This document shows positions 8,656-19,412 of a DNA stretch of 64,000 bases, piece after piece. The translations under genes were made by a program, and so were the position numbers. The stretch is from contig JASKMD010000015.1 in the NCBI GenBank assembly GCA_030144725.1, positions 7,889,835-7,953,834 of the forward strand, given 5' to 3'. The notes beneath the pieces were generated by a model. The model worked only from the letters and a program-made list of their open reading frames with translations, was not told the origin of the DNA and did no database searches. Source of the stretch: Haematococcus lacustris. Its lineage: Eukaryota; Chlorophyta; Chlorophyceae; Chlamydomonadales; Haematococcaceae. The stretch's first letter is position 1. The number at the start of each line of letters is the position of its first letter.

Positions 8656-10644
8656 GTGCGCTCTTCATACACCACCAATGGCCGGCTTGGCCCACCTGGC
8701 AGCAAGCCTCACTACCCGGCCCTGCCCCTGCCCCTTGCAGCCCAGCGCCAGTATGACCCAGCACCCCGACCCAAGCAGGACCTGAAGCAGCTGGTGTCAG
8801 CGGTGGAGAAGTTGCCCTTCCTCAGCAGCAGCAGACAGGTGGAGCAGACGTCACGGCTGCTGTGGTGCTTTGCAGACTGGGCAAAGCAGGCAGAAAACAG
8901 GAGAGCCCACCTGACCCAGTCTCAGTGCAGCGCAGTGCTGGCCCTGCTGCAGCGCATGGCGGGAGGGGCTGGGGCTGACAAGGCTGGAGGGCCTCCAACA
9001 TCTCCAGCACTGCTGCAGTTCAATGCTCAGCAGCTGAACATGGCAGCCTGGTCTCTGGGCAGGCTCAGGTCCCACCTCCCTCCTGCCGCTGTCACCTCAG
9101 CCTGCACAACCCTTGCCCGCCACAGTGCCAGCAGTGAGGCCATGAAGAGGGGCAGCTGGCGTGACTGGAGCAGCCTGCTGCATGGCCTGGCCACAGCTGG
9201 CATGCATTGCAGCAGCAGCCCTGACCTGACCAGGCTGTGCGACCAGGCAGTGCAGCTGTTGCCGGAGAAGCTGGCCTGGGGTGCGGAAGGTCAATCCATT
9301 GGCATGACATTCTGGGCCATGGCCAAGTCAGGCTACACAGGCAGTGCCCAGCCCCTGCTGCAGTCAATCACAGCTGCCATCAGTCAGGGTGAGGTCATGA
9401 GAGATGCTAAGCCTCAAGCCTGGGCCAACCTGATCTGGGCTGCCAGCAAATTGCCTGGCTGCAGGGATGAGGCAAGGCAGCTGCTGAGCCAGTTTGCAGC
9501 CAGGGCACAGGCTGTGGTGCCTGGCTTCAATGCTCAAGATGTGAGCAACGTCCTGTATGCCATGGGCTTGGTGCTGTGGCATGACAAGGAGGTCTGCAGG
9601 CAGCTGGCTGAGCGGGCAGCCCAGACACAAAAGGCTGCTAATGGTCAAGACTTGGCCAACAGCCTGTACGGCCTGGCCCGCCTTGGCTACCTGGACAGCT
9701 CAGTGCGCAGCCTGGCAGCAGGGATGGCCAAGGCAGACCTGGCAGCCTTTGAGACTCAGCACCTGGCCAACATGTTGTATGCCAGGAGCGTGTTCCTTGC
9801 CATGTCCATCCACCAGGCAGTGTCATCAGGCCACAGCCAGCTGGCCAGTGAGCCGCAGCTGAACAGCATGGCAGCAGCACTGTGGAGGGAGTGCAGCAGG
9901 AGGGGACAGGGTGAGGCGCAGTGGAACGATCTGGAACACGCCCAGTTTTATGCAGCCAGTCAGTGGCTGCATGCCTGCACTGGAGGCCAGCTATCCTTGG
10001 CTGCATCCCCAGCGGTCCGGGAGCTGGCAGCCAATGTGCCTAGCATGGTTGGACTGCAAAAAGCTTTTACGTGTATTGATCTTAGCAAGGTGGTGCAAGC
10101 GCTGGCAGCTGCCGGTTATAATGAAGTGCAGCAGGCAGCACTTAGCATAGATGGCACCTACTGCACTCAGCTGCTGGTGCAGGGACCAGGGCTGACCCGG
10201 GGCATAGCGGTGGAACAAAGCCTTAACTACTTGCCTGACGGCAGCATGTCAGGGGTGGTGGCTCATAACAAGCTGCAGCAGCTGACCCACTTCGATGCAG
10301 GTGTGGTTGTCTACTCGACAAGCTTTGACCAGCTGGGCAATGACAGTGAGCGGGCAGCCTTCATGCGTGAGCAGGTGCAGGCCAGCCTGCCTGAGGCTGA
10401 GGCGTGGCGGCAGCTGCTGCAGGCAGGTAGGGGACACTGTGCAGGCCAGGTGGGGGCACCAGCTGCAGCCACACCAGCAGCTCAACAGCAGCAGGCAGTC
10501 AGCGTGTCAGCTGGGCAGCAGGCAAGGCAGCAGTGCGCACTGCCCCTGCCAGCTGCCCAGGCCAAGAGTGCAGGCGCGCTCCCATCACAGCGGGCAGGCC
10601 AGGCACCAGGGCTGATGCCCCGCCCAGTGCGGCCAAGGGTGTGA
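8656..10644 (+). CDS. Helical-repeat (OPR/RAP-type) protein, probable organelle RNA-processing factor
   Basis: One long open frame (662 codons) ends at GTGTGA, 10644. It contains at least seven degenerate helix-turn-helix repeats of the form N-x-x-x-x-LW-A-x-x-LG: LNMAAWSLGRLR, WSSLLHGLATAGM, IGMTFWAMAKSGY, WANLIWAASKLPG, VSNVLYAMGLV, LANSLYGLARLGYL, LANMLYARSVF. The C-terminus (about residues 500-575: GIAVEQ, VVAHNKLQQLTHFDAGVVVYSTSFDQL) looks like a degenerate RAP domain. In green algae such proteins are usually imported into chloroplast or mitochondria and bind specific transcripts; that role is inferred. There is no ATG near 8656. A strong acceptor (CCCCTTGCAG at 8731-8740) suggests the real exon begins there, with upstream exons not identified. 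Confidence 0.7.
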   Translation: MRSSYTTNGRLGPPGSKPHYPALPLPLAAQRQYDPAPRPKQDLKQLVSAVEKLPFLSSSRQVEQTSRLLWCFADWAKQAENRRAHLTQSQCSAVLALLQRMAGGAGADKAGGPPTSPALLQFNAQQLNMAAWSLGRLRSHLPPAAVTSACTTLARHSASSEAMKRGSWRDWSSLLHGLATAGMHCSSSPDLTRLCDQAVQLLPEKLAWGAEGQSIGMTFWAMAKSGYTGSAQPLLQSITAAISQGEVMRDAKPQAWANLIWAASKLPGCRDEARQLLSQFAARAQAVVPGFNAQDVSNVLYAMGLVLWHDKEVCRQLAERAAQTQKAANGQDLANSLYGLARLGYLDSSVRSLAAGMAKADLAAFETQHLANMLYARSVFLAMSIHQAVSSGHSQLASEPQLNSMAAALWRECSRRGQGEAQWNDLEHAQFYAASQWLHACTGGQLSLAASPAVRELAANVPSMVGLQKAFTCIDLSKVVQALAAAGYNEVQQAALSIDGTYCTQLLVQGPGLTRGIAVEQSLNYLPDGSMSGVVAHNKLQQLTHFDAGVVVYSTSFDQLGNDSERAAFMREQVQASLPEAEAWRQLLQAGRGHCAGQVGAPAAATPAAQQQQAVSVSAGQQARQQCALPLPAAQAKSAGALPSQRAGQAPGLMPRPVRPRV

Positions 10645-10679
10645 GTCAAGGGTGGATGGTGCAATGGGCGTAGGTGGTA

Positions 10680-12571
10680 CACAGTAAAGCACCTAAGTTG
10701 GGACACCCGCGTCCCCCGGATCCGCCGAAAACTTGCTGTAGCCCCCCCTTTTTCTTTCGCGCACCGTTAGCAATGGTGGTTATGGTGGTGGTTGTCGGGT
10801 CGCGTCTTATCCACACATTGTCGCGGCTGAGTTCTGAGGTTCGCCGCTTAGGCCCAAAATGACCGGGACATGACTTAAGGCCGCGCCTGGCCATCCGCGA
10901 GCGTGATTCACCGCATCCACCGCATTGCTAGATACCTTGGTGGGTGACGCAAGTTGGGCATTGAGCGCGCTTCGCGTTATTGCAACACCTGTGTCATAGC
11001 ACGGGCTAGAAACAGCCGGAAAATGCCTCATGCGGCTAATTTTGGCGTTCATTCCACCTGACTTGCAGCTTTAACCTCATCCCACATGGCCCGTACACCT
11101 AGCAAGGCAGTGAAGGGATCCAGCAAGGCTTCTACTAGCGCAGCTGCAAGGCCCAGCAAGCTTGTTGCTGCTGCCAAGGCCTACTTCAAGTACCAAAGGG
11201 GTGTTGCGCGCACTTCCCAGCGTGCCCTGGCCCAACAACATGGAGTCAGCCGCTCCACCCTTAACAGGGTCATCAGCAGGGGTGGGACACTTCCCAAGCA
11301 GGGCCGGCCCACAGTTCTGGTCCCGGCTGAGGAGAAGTGGCTGGTCAGCATGGTGAAGGGGTCACAGGAGCAGGGGCAGGGGGTGACAAAGCTTGCACTA
11401 CTGGCTGCTGTGGGCACCATAGCAAAGGCCCGTGAGCGTAGGGATGAGCCACCACCCTTTGGTGGTGCCACCCCAAGCAAGAAGTGGTTTTCTGCCTTCA
11501 TGGGGCGCCATGGGCTCACGCTACGCAAAGCCTCCCCCCTCACCAAAGCGCGTCGGGCTGCTGCCCAAAAGCGGGAGGCATTAGAAGAGTGGTTTGACAG
11601 CAAGCTCATGCCCACCCTGAAGAAGACGTGCTGCAGGGGGCAGGCGTATTTGCAGCGGCCTGACCGGGTATTCAATGCAGATGAGACAGGCTTTCACACT
11701 GACACTGCAGCAGCTTTGGGGTTTGACATGCTCATCTTCCCTGGCCAGTGCACTCACTTCCTACAGCCCTGGGACCAGCTCTTCAGCAGTGTCAAGGCCA
11801 GCCATGGCAAGATGGTGGCCGGGGCGGCATTCCATGCTGGTGCGGAAGGGTTCAGCCCCAAGTTGCCCCAGCGCATCAGCATGGTGGACTCAGCCCTCCA
11901 CCTCTCAGTGGGCCACAGCCGCGAGCCTTTGAAGCGGGCCTTTGCTAAGACAGGCCTGTTCCCCCCCAACAAGAAGCAGATGCTGGAAGCTGCAGCATCC
12001 TCCATCAAGAGCGGCAAGCAGAAGACGACGCATGCGGCATGGAAGGTGCTGGATGTGTCCCCTGAGCTGGTGCAGGCAGCTGTGCAGCGCTCCGCCACGG
12101 CCCAGCCACTGCTGTATGATAGGGCTGTAGACAGGTTCTACAGCAAGCATGAGTTGGGTGGGTTGGTTGCTGAAAGGGGTGCCAAGAGTGGCAGGTCACG
12201 CAAGTAGGGTAGGGGCACAGAACCCTGCTGACCACTTTATGTTTTTTCATAAACTTTTGATGCCATCTGGTGCTAGGACCTATAGTGATACAGTGCCGAA
12301 AAGGGCAGGACCAAGTTTCTCCTAAAAAATGTTTATACTTGAGCGTCTCAACATAGGTGCACTTAGTTTGGAAAACCGGTTTTTGGGGGGGTATCCCACT
12401 GGCCAAGTCATAAGTCTCCAGTCCTTGAGTATTATACTAAGCTGGAGGCATCGGCAGCTAGAGGACTTGTAGATCTCTCCAACGATATGAGTTGCATTCG
12501 TTTTGTCCAAGCAAGTGATGAGTTGTGCCACCCCCCGTTTCAAAATGTCCCAACTTAGGTGCTTATCTGTG
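10680..12571 (+). mobile_element. pogo/Tigger-type Tc1-mariner element with 26-bp TIRs and TA duplication
   Basis: The terminal inverted repeats 10680-10705 and 12546-12571 begin CACAG and share AAGCACCTAAGTTGGGACA; 24 of 26 bases match. TA dinucleotides flank both ends (10678-10679, 12572-12573). It encloses one transposase-derived frame (11086-12207). It sits 35 bp after the stop codon of the helical-repeat gene, so it probably lies in that gene's 3' region. Confidence 0.9.
11086..12207 (+). pseudogene. pogo/jerky-type DDE transposase with in-frame deletion of the catalytic core
   Basis: The 373-residue frame has a psq-type HTH near residues 40-65 (SQRALAQQHGVSRSTLNRVI), a CENP-B/Tc5-type DNA-binding segment (KKWFSAFMGRHGLTLRKASP), the first catalytic aspartate D199 in FNADETGF, and the late DDE_1 signature FPGQCTHFLQPWDQLF. 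Only about 13 residues separate the last two blocks, where family members have well over 100 including the second catalytic aspartate (LDGH.SH region). The core is therefore deleted but the frame is kept. It cannot catalyse transposition as it stands; a retained DNA-binding protein is conceivable. Confidence 0.85.
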
Positions 12572-12573
12572 TA

Positions 12574-13850
12574 GTGGCATCTGCGGCTGGGTGGCTGAGG
12601 TGCAGTGTTGGCCTGGGTTGGTGTGAGCTAGGTGGCTGCCCTAGTGTGGGCTGGGTGTCTAGGAAAGATAATGTGCTGGCCTTGCCTGTCCGTGTGTGGT
12701 GCTGCTCTAGGCCCACTGCCTGCACTGGTTGAGGGCCACGGAGTCCAGCAGAAGTGCAGTGTGCTGAGGTGGTCAGGGAGGGAGGGAGGGAGGCAGACAC
12801 TTGGTTGGCGATGGGTAAGGCAAGTTAGGTTTGCTGGTGCGCAGGATGGCTGTCATGACCTGGCAAGGTACAGCCGGGGCCAACCAAGTGTCTGTGCATC
12901 TTCGTCTGTGCCAAGGGCCTGAGAGGGCGGGGAGGGAATCAGCAGCCTGCTGGTTAGCCTGCTCCTGCTAGACACTAGGTTGGGCCAGCTGGGGGGCCAG
13001 CAAGGGTGTGCGGTTGCAGCAGGTAGGGCAGGCAGCTCATGGGCCGAGGTGCAGTGGCTCCTGGGGCAGCTCCGGCAGCTGGTGTCCTCCCCTCCTCCCT
13101 TGCACACCACTCTTCATCTCCAGGGCTCGAACCTAGCCTGGCGCAGCATGATCAGAGCTGGCCAGTTGGGGGAGGGTGGCCTGGGCAGGTGGGAGTCCTG
13201 TGCACAGCTTGTTGATGCCTTTCCTGGCGGGGTAGCTCGAAGGCAGCCATGCAAACGCTCAGCGCAGTGTCATCAGCATCGGGACATGGCACTTGCCAAC
13301 AGCTTAATGATTTACCGCATGTGTCAGTGAATGTTTACCCATACGTAAGTTTGGCAGTCCCCAATGGTGATGGGAGGGCATGAAACTGTTGCTATGGTAC
13401 TAAGGTCATCATGGTTGCCAATATGCACAATTTGCCAACTTTGACACCTTGCAGCTGGGACAAGGTCTTGTCATCAGCATCATTGTGCAGCCTCGTTCTG
13501 ACATGATTAAACTCCTTTGCCGCTGCTGGGCAGGTTGCCTACAGGTGGAGAGACACATCAGATGGGTTGCTGTTGAGGCCTGCAATGCTGAACGTGAGGA
13601 GCCAAAGTTTCCAATAGTGCTATGGTGCCTGAACCTGCCTAGACATTAAGCAGTATCTATTAGCCAGGCTGTCAGGGTTCCCCTGTTGCCTAGCAGCTGT
13701 GCCCTGCTGGGTTGACCTGTATCTGGCATCTGGCTCTATGCTGCCTAACTCAGCTGTCAACAGAATGAGGCTCTCAGCTTGGCCGGTGGATAAGCCAGTA
13801 AAGGCTGAACATTGAATGCGTTGCGGCGTGTACCACGACTTATTCACATG
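12574..13850. other. No gene recognised
   Basis: Open frames are short and unconserved in appearance. A T-arm-like sequence on the minus strand (AGGTTCGAGCCCT, about 13118-13133) has no matching tRNA body. Confidence 0.5.
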
Positions 13851-14473
13851 ATGTGGCTTACACCGCTTAAGCCGTCAGCCGTTAGGCTGCTTGGCCGCCC
13901 TCCCCCTCTAGGGGTTCGGGACTTTCTGTAACGCACTTCAAAGCAAGGTGCACAAACAAAGGTGCACATGGGCTCAACATGAAGTCATGCAAGTTCTCAT
14001 TATTGTCCTGTAAAGTCATGGCAAACTCCGCCTGCTGCCTGATGGAACTCGTGGCAGTGCACTCAAAGATGAAATGCATGGCGTCATCCACTACCCCCTC
14101 CGTGCATCTGGTGCATGTGCGATCAATGAAAGTTACCCCCTCAAACCGAGCCTTCTCCACCCCCAGACCGCTGTTGCCTAACCTGAACCTAGTCAAGCTC
14201 GTGCGAACTTCTGTGGAGAGCTGTCTGTTAAGCAGGTGTGGGTGCCATGTGATTGATGCCAATGCCGTCCCCATGCTTGAACCATGCAGCATACGAACAT
14301 CTCTCCCGATGCACCGTCTCAGGCAGTCTAGGGTCTCCCCCAACCCCAACCCAACGCCTCCCCCACCTCTCGAGCCACTTGACTTCCATAGCCTTGGTGC
14401 CTAGGACCATGTCCGGGCTCAAAGTAAACTCACCCCCCATCAGCTCTCTAACGGCCAGCTGGAATTGAGCACT

Positions 14474-14817
14474 CACTCCTACAAATTAATCCCTGCGTCC
14501 GTCCCTGCGTGTTGACCGACCTTGTCCGATCGGGCTGAAATTTTGATAGATGGTAGTTTGCAGAAAATAAACATATTTTCTCAGATTAAATATTTTAAAC
14601 AATCAAAGGCGGCTGCGCTGTGGCCTTGTGGCTAGAGTGCAGGGATGAGTGCAGGGATAGGTTGCGGGCCACAGCGCAACAGCTGTTGATTTTTTCAAAA
14701 TATTTTTCTTGCAAAATATATTTTATTTTTGCAAACTACCATCTATTAAAATTTCAGCCCGATCGGACAAGGTTGGAAACACGCAGGGACGGACGCAGGG
14801 AATAATTTGTAGGAGTG
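14474..14817. mobile_element. MITE with about 100-bp inverted arms, CACTC ends, CT duplication
   Basis: It begins CACTCCTACAAATTAAT and ends in the near-exact reverse complement. The arms (left about 14474-14575, right about 14690-14817) include CCCTGCGTCCGTCCCTGCGT. The dinucleotide CT flanks it on both sides (14472-14473 and 14818-14819). Excising the element plus one CT joins the LINE A reading frame (..QTSW-SAQFQ..) without change. The centre is a short GC-rich stretch inside otherwise AT-rich arms. No ORF. Confidence 0.85.
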
Positions 14818-15151
14818 CTCCAGCTGGTCTGGCAACTCCTGCCTAACTCCACATCTGCCTTGATGACCCTCATTAGCAGGTCACTGTGGGATAGTTTGGC
14901 AGTGTTCCAGAACTTGCATGCAGCCCTTAGCCAGTAAAGCTGGAGGGGCAGCTGCCCCAACTCATGCAGCACCATCAGACCTGACACTGAGCTACGTACC
15001 CTGGCAGCAAACCTGAGAAAGCTGAGTTGGGTTGGAGAGTTGTACACCATGCCCACTGGGTTAGAGAGTTGCACACCATGTCCAAGGAAAGCAGTGCCCC
15101 ATACCTGGCTGCCATACAGCCCCAAGGGGAGCACGAACGCTCTAATGAGGT

Positions 15152-15388
15152 AGTAGTAGTAGTTGTTACACTAAGGAGGTAGGGCTCGGGTGGATACAAG
15201 CCAATCTCCAAAGGTAAAAGACTAAGGAGAGAACAGTGAAAAAGGGAAAGAGAAGGGGAACTACCTAGGAGAGAAAGAACTCAGAGAAGGGAGCTAAAGG
15301 GAGCGGGGGAGAGACCTCGAGAAGCGGAGAAGCCAGGGAAGCGGAGGAGTTAGGGACGCAAAAGGTTGGAGGGCTAGAAAGGACGCAA
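15152..15388 (-). mobile_element. SINE-like element, 237 bp, with 8-bp target duplication and (ACT)n tail
   Basis: AATGAGGT is present at 15144-15151 and 15389-15396. On the minus strand the insert ends in ACAACTACTACTACT, a simple tail as in SINEs/LINE-mobilised elements. The inner part (TCGGGTGGATACAAGCC, AGACTAAGGAGAGAACAG, AAGGGGAACTACCTAG) recurs at 58311-58434. No ORF. Whether a pol III head exists is unclear. Confidence 0.7.
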
Positions 15389-16578
15389 AATGAGGTGACA
15401 CAGGGCATATGGATCATGCAGGACCCCATACTCTCTGGCACGCTTGCACGCCTGGCGCATGGCGAGGAACATGCCAGCCATCATGTGAGTGGCAGCAAAA
15501 GCAGGGGTGGCGCTGAGATTGAAGTGCATGCCTAAGTACTTGAACTCTCTCACCACAGGCTTGGTGCTGCAGTTTGTGAGTTGCCATTGAAGACCATCAC
15601 CTTTGACTTGCCCACATTAACTGTAAGGTGTTTCCTATCTGTAGCTGGCAGACCAGCCGCTGCAGCCCGTGGGGCGCGGTGCTCACTAGGGTCAGGTCAT
15701 CAGCATACATGAAGTGGGTGACAGGTGTGCCTTGCACCCTCACAGCATCAACAGGACCCAGGAACTCCTTACTAATGTCGTGAACATAGAGAGCAAACAG
15801 GAGTGGGCTGATGGGGCAGCCTTGCTTGACACCTTGGTCAGGAGTCACTGGGGGGGTGCGGTGGGGGCCATCTATCAGCACATAGCTATCATCCCTATAC
15901 AGACCCTCCAGGCAGGCAAGCAAGGGCTGTGGCAGCTTGACCCCAACCCGCAAGTGCTCCCACAATTGTTGTCGAGGTATGTGGTCATAGGCCTGTTTGA
16001 TGTCAATGAAGGCAGTGAAAAGCTTGCGGTGCTACCATGCTATACACTCAGCTACCCAGGAGGAGGCCATGGCCACCATCATGCTGATCCCTGGAAAAAA
16101 GGGCATCTCCTACCCCAAACACATTGACACCCTAAGACGCTACCCAGAATTCTGCCAGCACCTGGCTAGCATACCCCCCACCAAGACCAACTGCTCCAAG
16201 CCAGGCAAGCACGCCAACCTCCACGTCTACGTCATCTGGAATGCAGCGGGACAACAACTCGTCACCAAAGGCAACCCCCAAGGATGGCTGGCTAGCACTG
16301 CCACTGCCCTCCACCCCCAACGAGACACACACCCCCTCCGCAACAGACCAACGAATCAAAGCCAGCCGGCCACACCCCCTAGCGGCCACAAACAACACAT
16401 GCGCCTGCCGTTGGACAAGGACCTCCCCACCTCGGGGCACCAACGCAGCCACCAACAGCTCACGCAACATTCCACGACGCAGCCACGTATGGCCATCACC
16501 GAATGGGCCACGATCGCGTACACGGACGGCAGCTGCATTAAGACCTCGGGGGCAGCCCCAGCGAGCGTCGGGGCGGGG

Positions 16579-18297
16579 CACTCGTGCAAATTAAGGCCTG
16601 GCTGGCTTGAAAAACCTGAGAGTTGAGGTCTGAAAGTTGGTATGTATGCTGCTGTGACCTAGGGGATGACAAGACTCTTTTGGGCCAAAGTGTAATTCTC
16701 ACTCGGTGTCGAGCTGCTGGGCCAGGTATGGGGCTGAGACCCCGATTTTGGCTAAGGGAGTTGGCACCGTGTGACCAAAGTGACTTTTCATGAAATGTGA
16801 GTATGAGAGGTTGTAAAGGGTGGTTACAGCTGCCCAACCTAGTAGGTGGCATGCAAAACGTCCAAGCCAGTGATGAGCTATGGCCCGTGTCCTAGGACCC
16901 TGTACCGGTTCCTTGCGTCACCATGGTCGTAGGACCCGGTGCAGGGTCCTGTGTACCTGATGAGTGTAGATGTTTTAATCATTCCTTGCATCCCTATGTG
17001 ATAGAACCATGTTAGGATTCCTACATAGCTTGTGGTTGGTCCTGTTGACCCCGTTTGGATGCTTTCGACCATGTGTGCCAGGACCCTGTACAGGGTCCTA
17101 CGATGAGTGCCTTTCCACACAGGGTCCTGGCACCACACCACAGGGTTCTGGCTCACAGGGTCCTGGCCCCTCACCACAGGGTTCTGGCACCACAGGGTCC
17201 TGGTACCTCACCACAGGGTCCTGCTGCACACCTACAGGGTCCTGGCACCTGACCACAGGGTTCTGGCACACAGGGTCCTGGCACCACACCACAGGGTTCT
17301 GGCACCACAGGGTCCTGGTACCTCACCACAGGGTCATGGCACCTCACCACAGGGTCCTGGCCCACAGGGTCCTGGCACCTCACCACAGGGTCCTGGCACC
17401 ACAGGGTCCTGGCACCTCACCACAGGGTCCTGGCACCACACCACAGGGTCCTGGCCAACAGGGTCCTGGTACCACATGACAGGGTCCTGGAACCACAGGG
17501 TCCTGGTCCCTCACCACAGGGTCCTGGCACACAGGGTCCTGGCACCACACCACAGGGTCCTGGCACCACAGGGTCCTGGCTCCTCACCACAGCGTCCTGG
17601 CACCTCACCACAGGGTCCTGGCCCACAGGGTCCTGGTACCACACCACAGGATCCTGGCACCTACAGGGTCCTGGCACCTCACCACAGGGTCCTGGCACCT
17701 CACCACAGGGTCCTGGCCCACAGGGTCCTGGTACCACACCACAGGGTCCTGATACCACAGGGTCCTGGCACCTCACCACAGGGTCATGGCACCTCACCAC
17801 AGGGTCCTGGCCCACGGCCCCGTGCGGCACAACCCTGTAAGAATGTGTCGCAGAACCCTGTAGCCGTGCGGCAGAACCCTGTATACGTGTGTCGTAGGAC
17901 CCTGTAGCCGTGCGGCAGAACCCTGTAGACTAATGTCGCAGGACCCTGTAGGCGTGCGGCAGGACCCTGTAGACGTGCGTCGTAGGACCCTGTAGGCGTG
18001 CGGCAGAACCCTGTGAGAATGTGTCGCAGGACCCTGTAGCCGTGCGGCAGAACCCTGTAATCAAATGTCGCAGGACCCTGTAGCCGTGCGGCAGAACCCT
18101 GTGGCACAGGACCCTGTACAGGGTCGGTAGGACCCGGTACAGGGTTAGGTAACTTTTCAAATAGTTATAACATCGCAGCAACTTTGAGTTTTTCAACGAT
18201 TACAACGGCGATGAGTCGGCCTTTCCTGGGGCTATCTGCAGTACGCCTCCCGGGAAGAAATGACGTAGGCGACTTCCGGCCTTAATCGGCGCGAGTG
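16579..18297. mobile_element. CACTC-ended DNA element, 1.7 kb, inside the RNase H of LINE B
   Basis: The left end is CACTCGTGCAAATTAAGGCC. The right end is the reverse complement of CACTCGCGCCGATTAAGGCC; 16 of 20 match. GG flanks both sides (16577-16578, 18298-18299), and removing the element with one GG restores the RNase H frame (VGAG-VYIPE). It is almost identical to the two outer parts of the 6.3-kb copy at 20973-27320, in opposite orientation, so it looks like an internally deleted relative. It has no transposase ORF and consists largely of subterminal repeats. Confidence 0.88.
16906..18150. repeat. Subterminal repeat arrays of ACAGGGTYCTG units
   Basis: About fifty short units carry a core ACAGGGTCCTGG (17125-17815, plus orientation) or its complement (17830-18130, spaced by TAGCCGTGCGGC-type linkers). 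One unit at 17080-17099 is the 20-bp palindrome AGGACCCTGTACAGGGTCCT. The orientation of the core flips near 17820. Confidence 0.9.
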
Positions 18298-19412
18298 GGG
18301 TCTATATCCCGGAGACCAACGTTCTCATCACCGTCGCCTTGGACGACCCAGAATGCAACACCATCAACAAGGCAGAACTCACGGCGATACACGCGGCAAT
18401 CACAGCGGGGGTCAAACGCATCGCCACCGACAGCCTATGCTCTATCTACCAGATCCGCCGAGCCCTCGCCAACCCGATGTCGCTCATCACACACAGACAC
18501 AACGACATTCTGACCGCTATCGCCACCCTCATCATCGACAGCCCCGACACGATCCACTTCTACAAAGTCCGGGCCCACTCGGGAATTATTGGCAACGAAG
18601 GCGCCGACGCCCTCGCCAAGCACGCGGCGTTACACCCAGAGCTCGCCAACACCCCGGCCTACCGCCCGACCACACGGAAAGAGCCCAACACCTGGCTCAA
18701 CAACGAAGCCGACGGCGAAATTCCCGCCCCACTACCGGATTGCCGCCACAGCGTGCGAGCACACATGCACCGCAAGCACAGCCTCGGTCTCGCCAATCAA
18801 GACAGTATCTACTACAAGATGTCCCAGGAGATCACCAAAGCCGCGGCGAAAGGAGCTGGCGAAAGGGTGATGACCGACACGAACATCTCCATACCCGCGC
18901 AACGAACTGCCCTTCTCTACCGTACCGGCGGACTCTATAACCAAAAGCTGGCCATGCGTTGGAAACGGGCGACCGACGACCGGTGCCCACTCTGCGGGGA
19001 AGCCGACAGTGCCACTCACCTCCTCTCGGGCTGCAGCGAGACACTACCGATGGTGCAAGAAAGGCATAACGGGGCCGGCCGCCTCATCGCTAAAGCCATA
19101 AGCAAGGGTACCCTAGGCGGGTACATCAGCTTCGCGGACACCGGCAGCTGGGAGAAGGGCGCACGAGAAGACCTCGACCTCCCTAACGACACACTACACA
19201 CAGCACTACGAGCAATCGGACTGAAGACAGCAGCAACCAAAAACACCACCAGACCAGACATTCTCATGGTGATGCCAACAACGAAGACGAGCAAACATGG
19301 CAAAGCCACTAAACGGGTCATTATTATAGAAATCAAATACTGCTCGGACTCAAGGTGGACGGACCAATTAGACAAGGCACTCAACCAACACACCAATCTA
19401 GCTCAAATGTGA

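Larger units (their letters stand above)
13852..16022 (-). mobile_element. LINE A: 5'-truncated non-LTR retrotransposon, with two later insertions
   Basis: Reading from 16022 down, the order is reverse transcriptase, connector and C-terminal zinc-knuckle region, with the 3' end near 13852. It is interrupted by a CACTC-ended MITE (14474-14817) and a SINE-like element (15152-15388). The second copy at 29987-31116 aligns with its 3' part and supports the 3' boundary (both end ...GTAAGCCAC). Confidence 0.85.
13882..16022 (-). pseudogene. LINE A ORF2 remnant: reverse transcriptase and zf-RVT-like C-terminus
   Basis: The upstream end shows the RT palm start (AFIDIKQAYDHIPR), then QGVKQGCPISPLLFALYV and the catalytic FMYADDLTLV motif (15597-15965). 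After this come a frameshift near 15620, the block EFKYLGMHFNLSA, the segment VLPLGLYGSQVWG (beyond the SINE-like insert), and finally TCTRCTEGVVDDAMHFIFEC, a CxxC...H...C zinc-binding motif. Frameshifts, a stop and two insertions make it inactive. The N-terminal endonuclease is absent through 5' truncation at about 16022. Confidence 0.85.
16023..19412 (+). pseudogene. LINE B ORF C-terminal part: RNase H, zinc knuckle, restriction-like endonuclease; split by a DNA element
   Basis: The coding parts are 16023-16578 and 18300-19412 (numbering after removal of one GG duplicate), separated by the element 16579-18297. RNase H motifs are D in AYTDGSC, E in NKAELTAIHAAI, D in IATDSL and HSGIIGNEGAD, so the fold is complete once the insert is ignored. 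It is followed by CPLCGEADSATHLLSGC and a terminal domain with RPDILMV...VIIIEIKYC, a PD-(D/E)xK pattern as in restriction-like endonucleases of some non-LTR elements. RT+RNH+REL suggests a Dualen/RandI-like or related clade (inference). The RT is missing: the 5' end abuts LINE A head-to-head at about 16022. Confidence 0.8.

Noticed and set aside
13110..13140. tRNA gene on the minus strand
   Set aside because: Only a T-arm-like AGGTTCGAGCCCT; no acceptor, D or anticodon arm fits.
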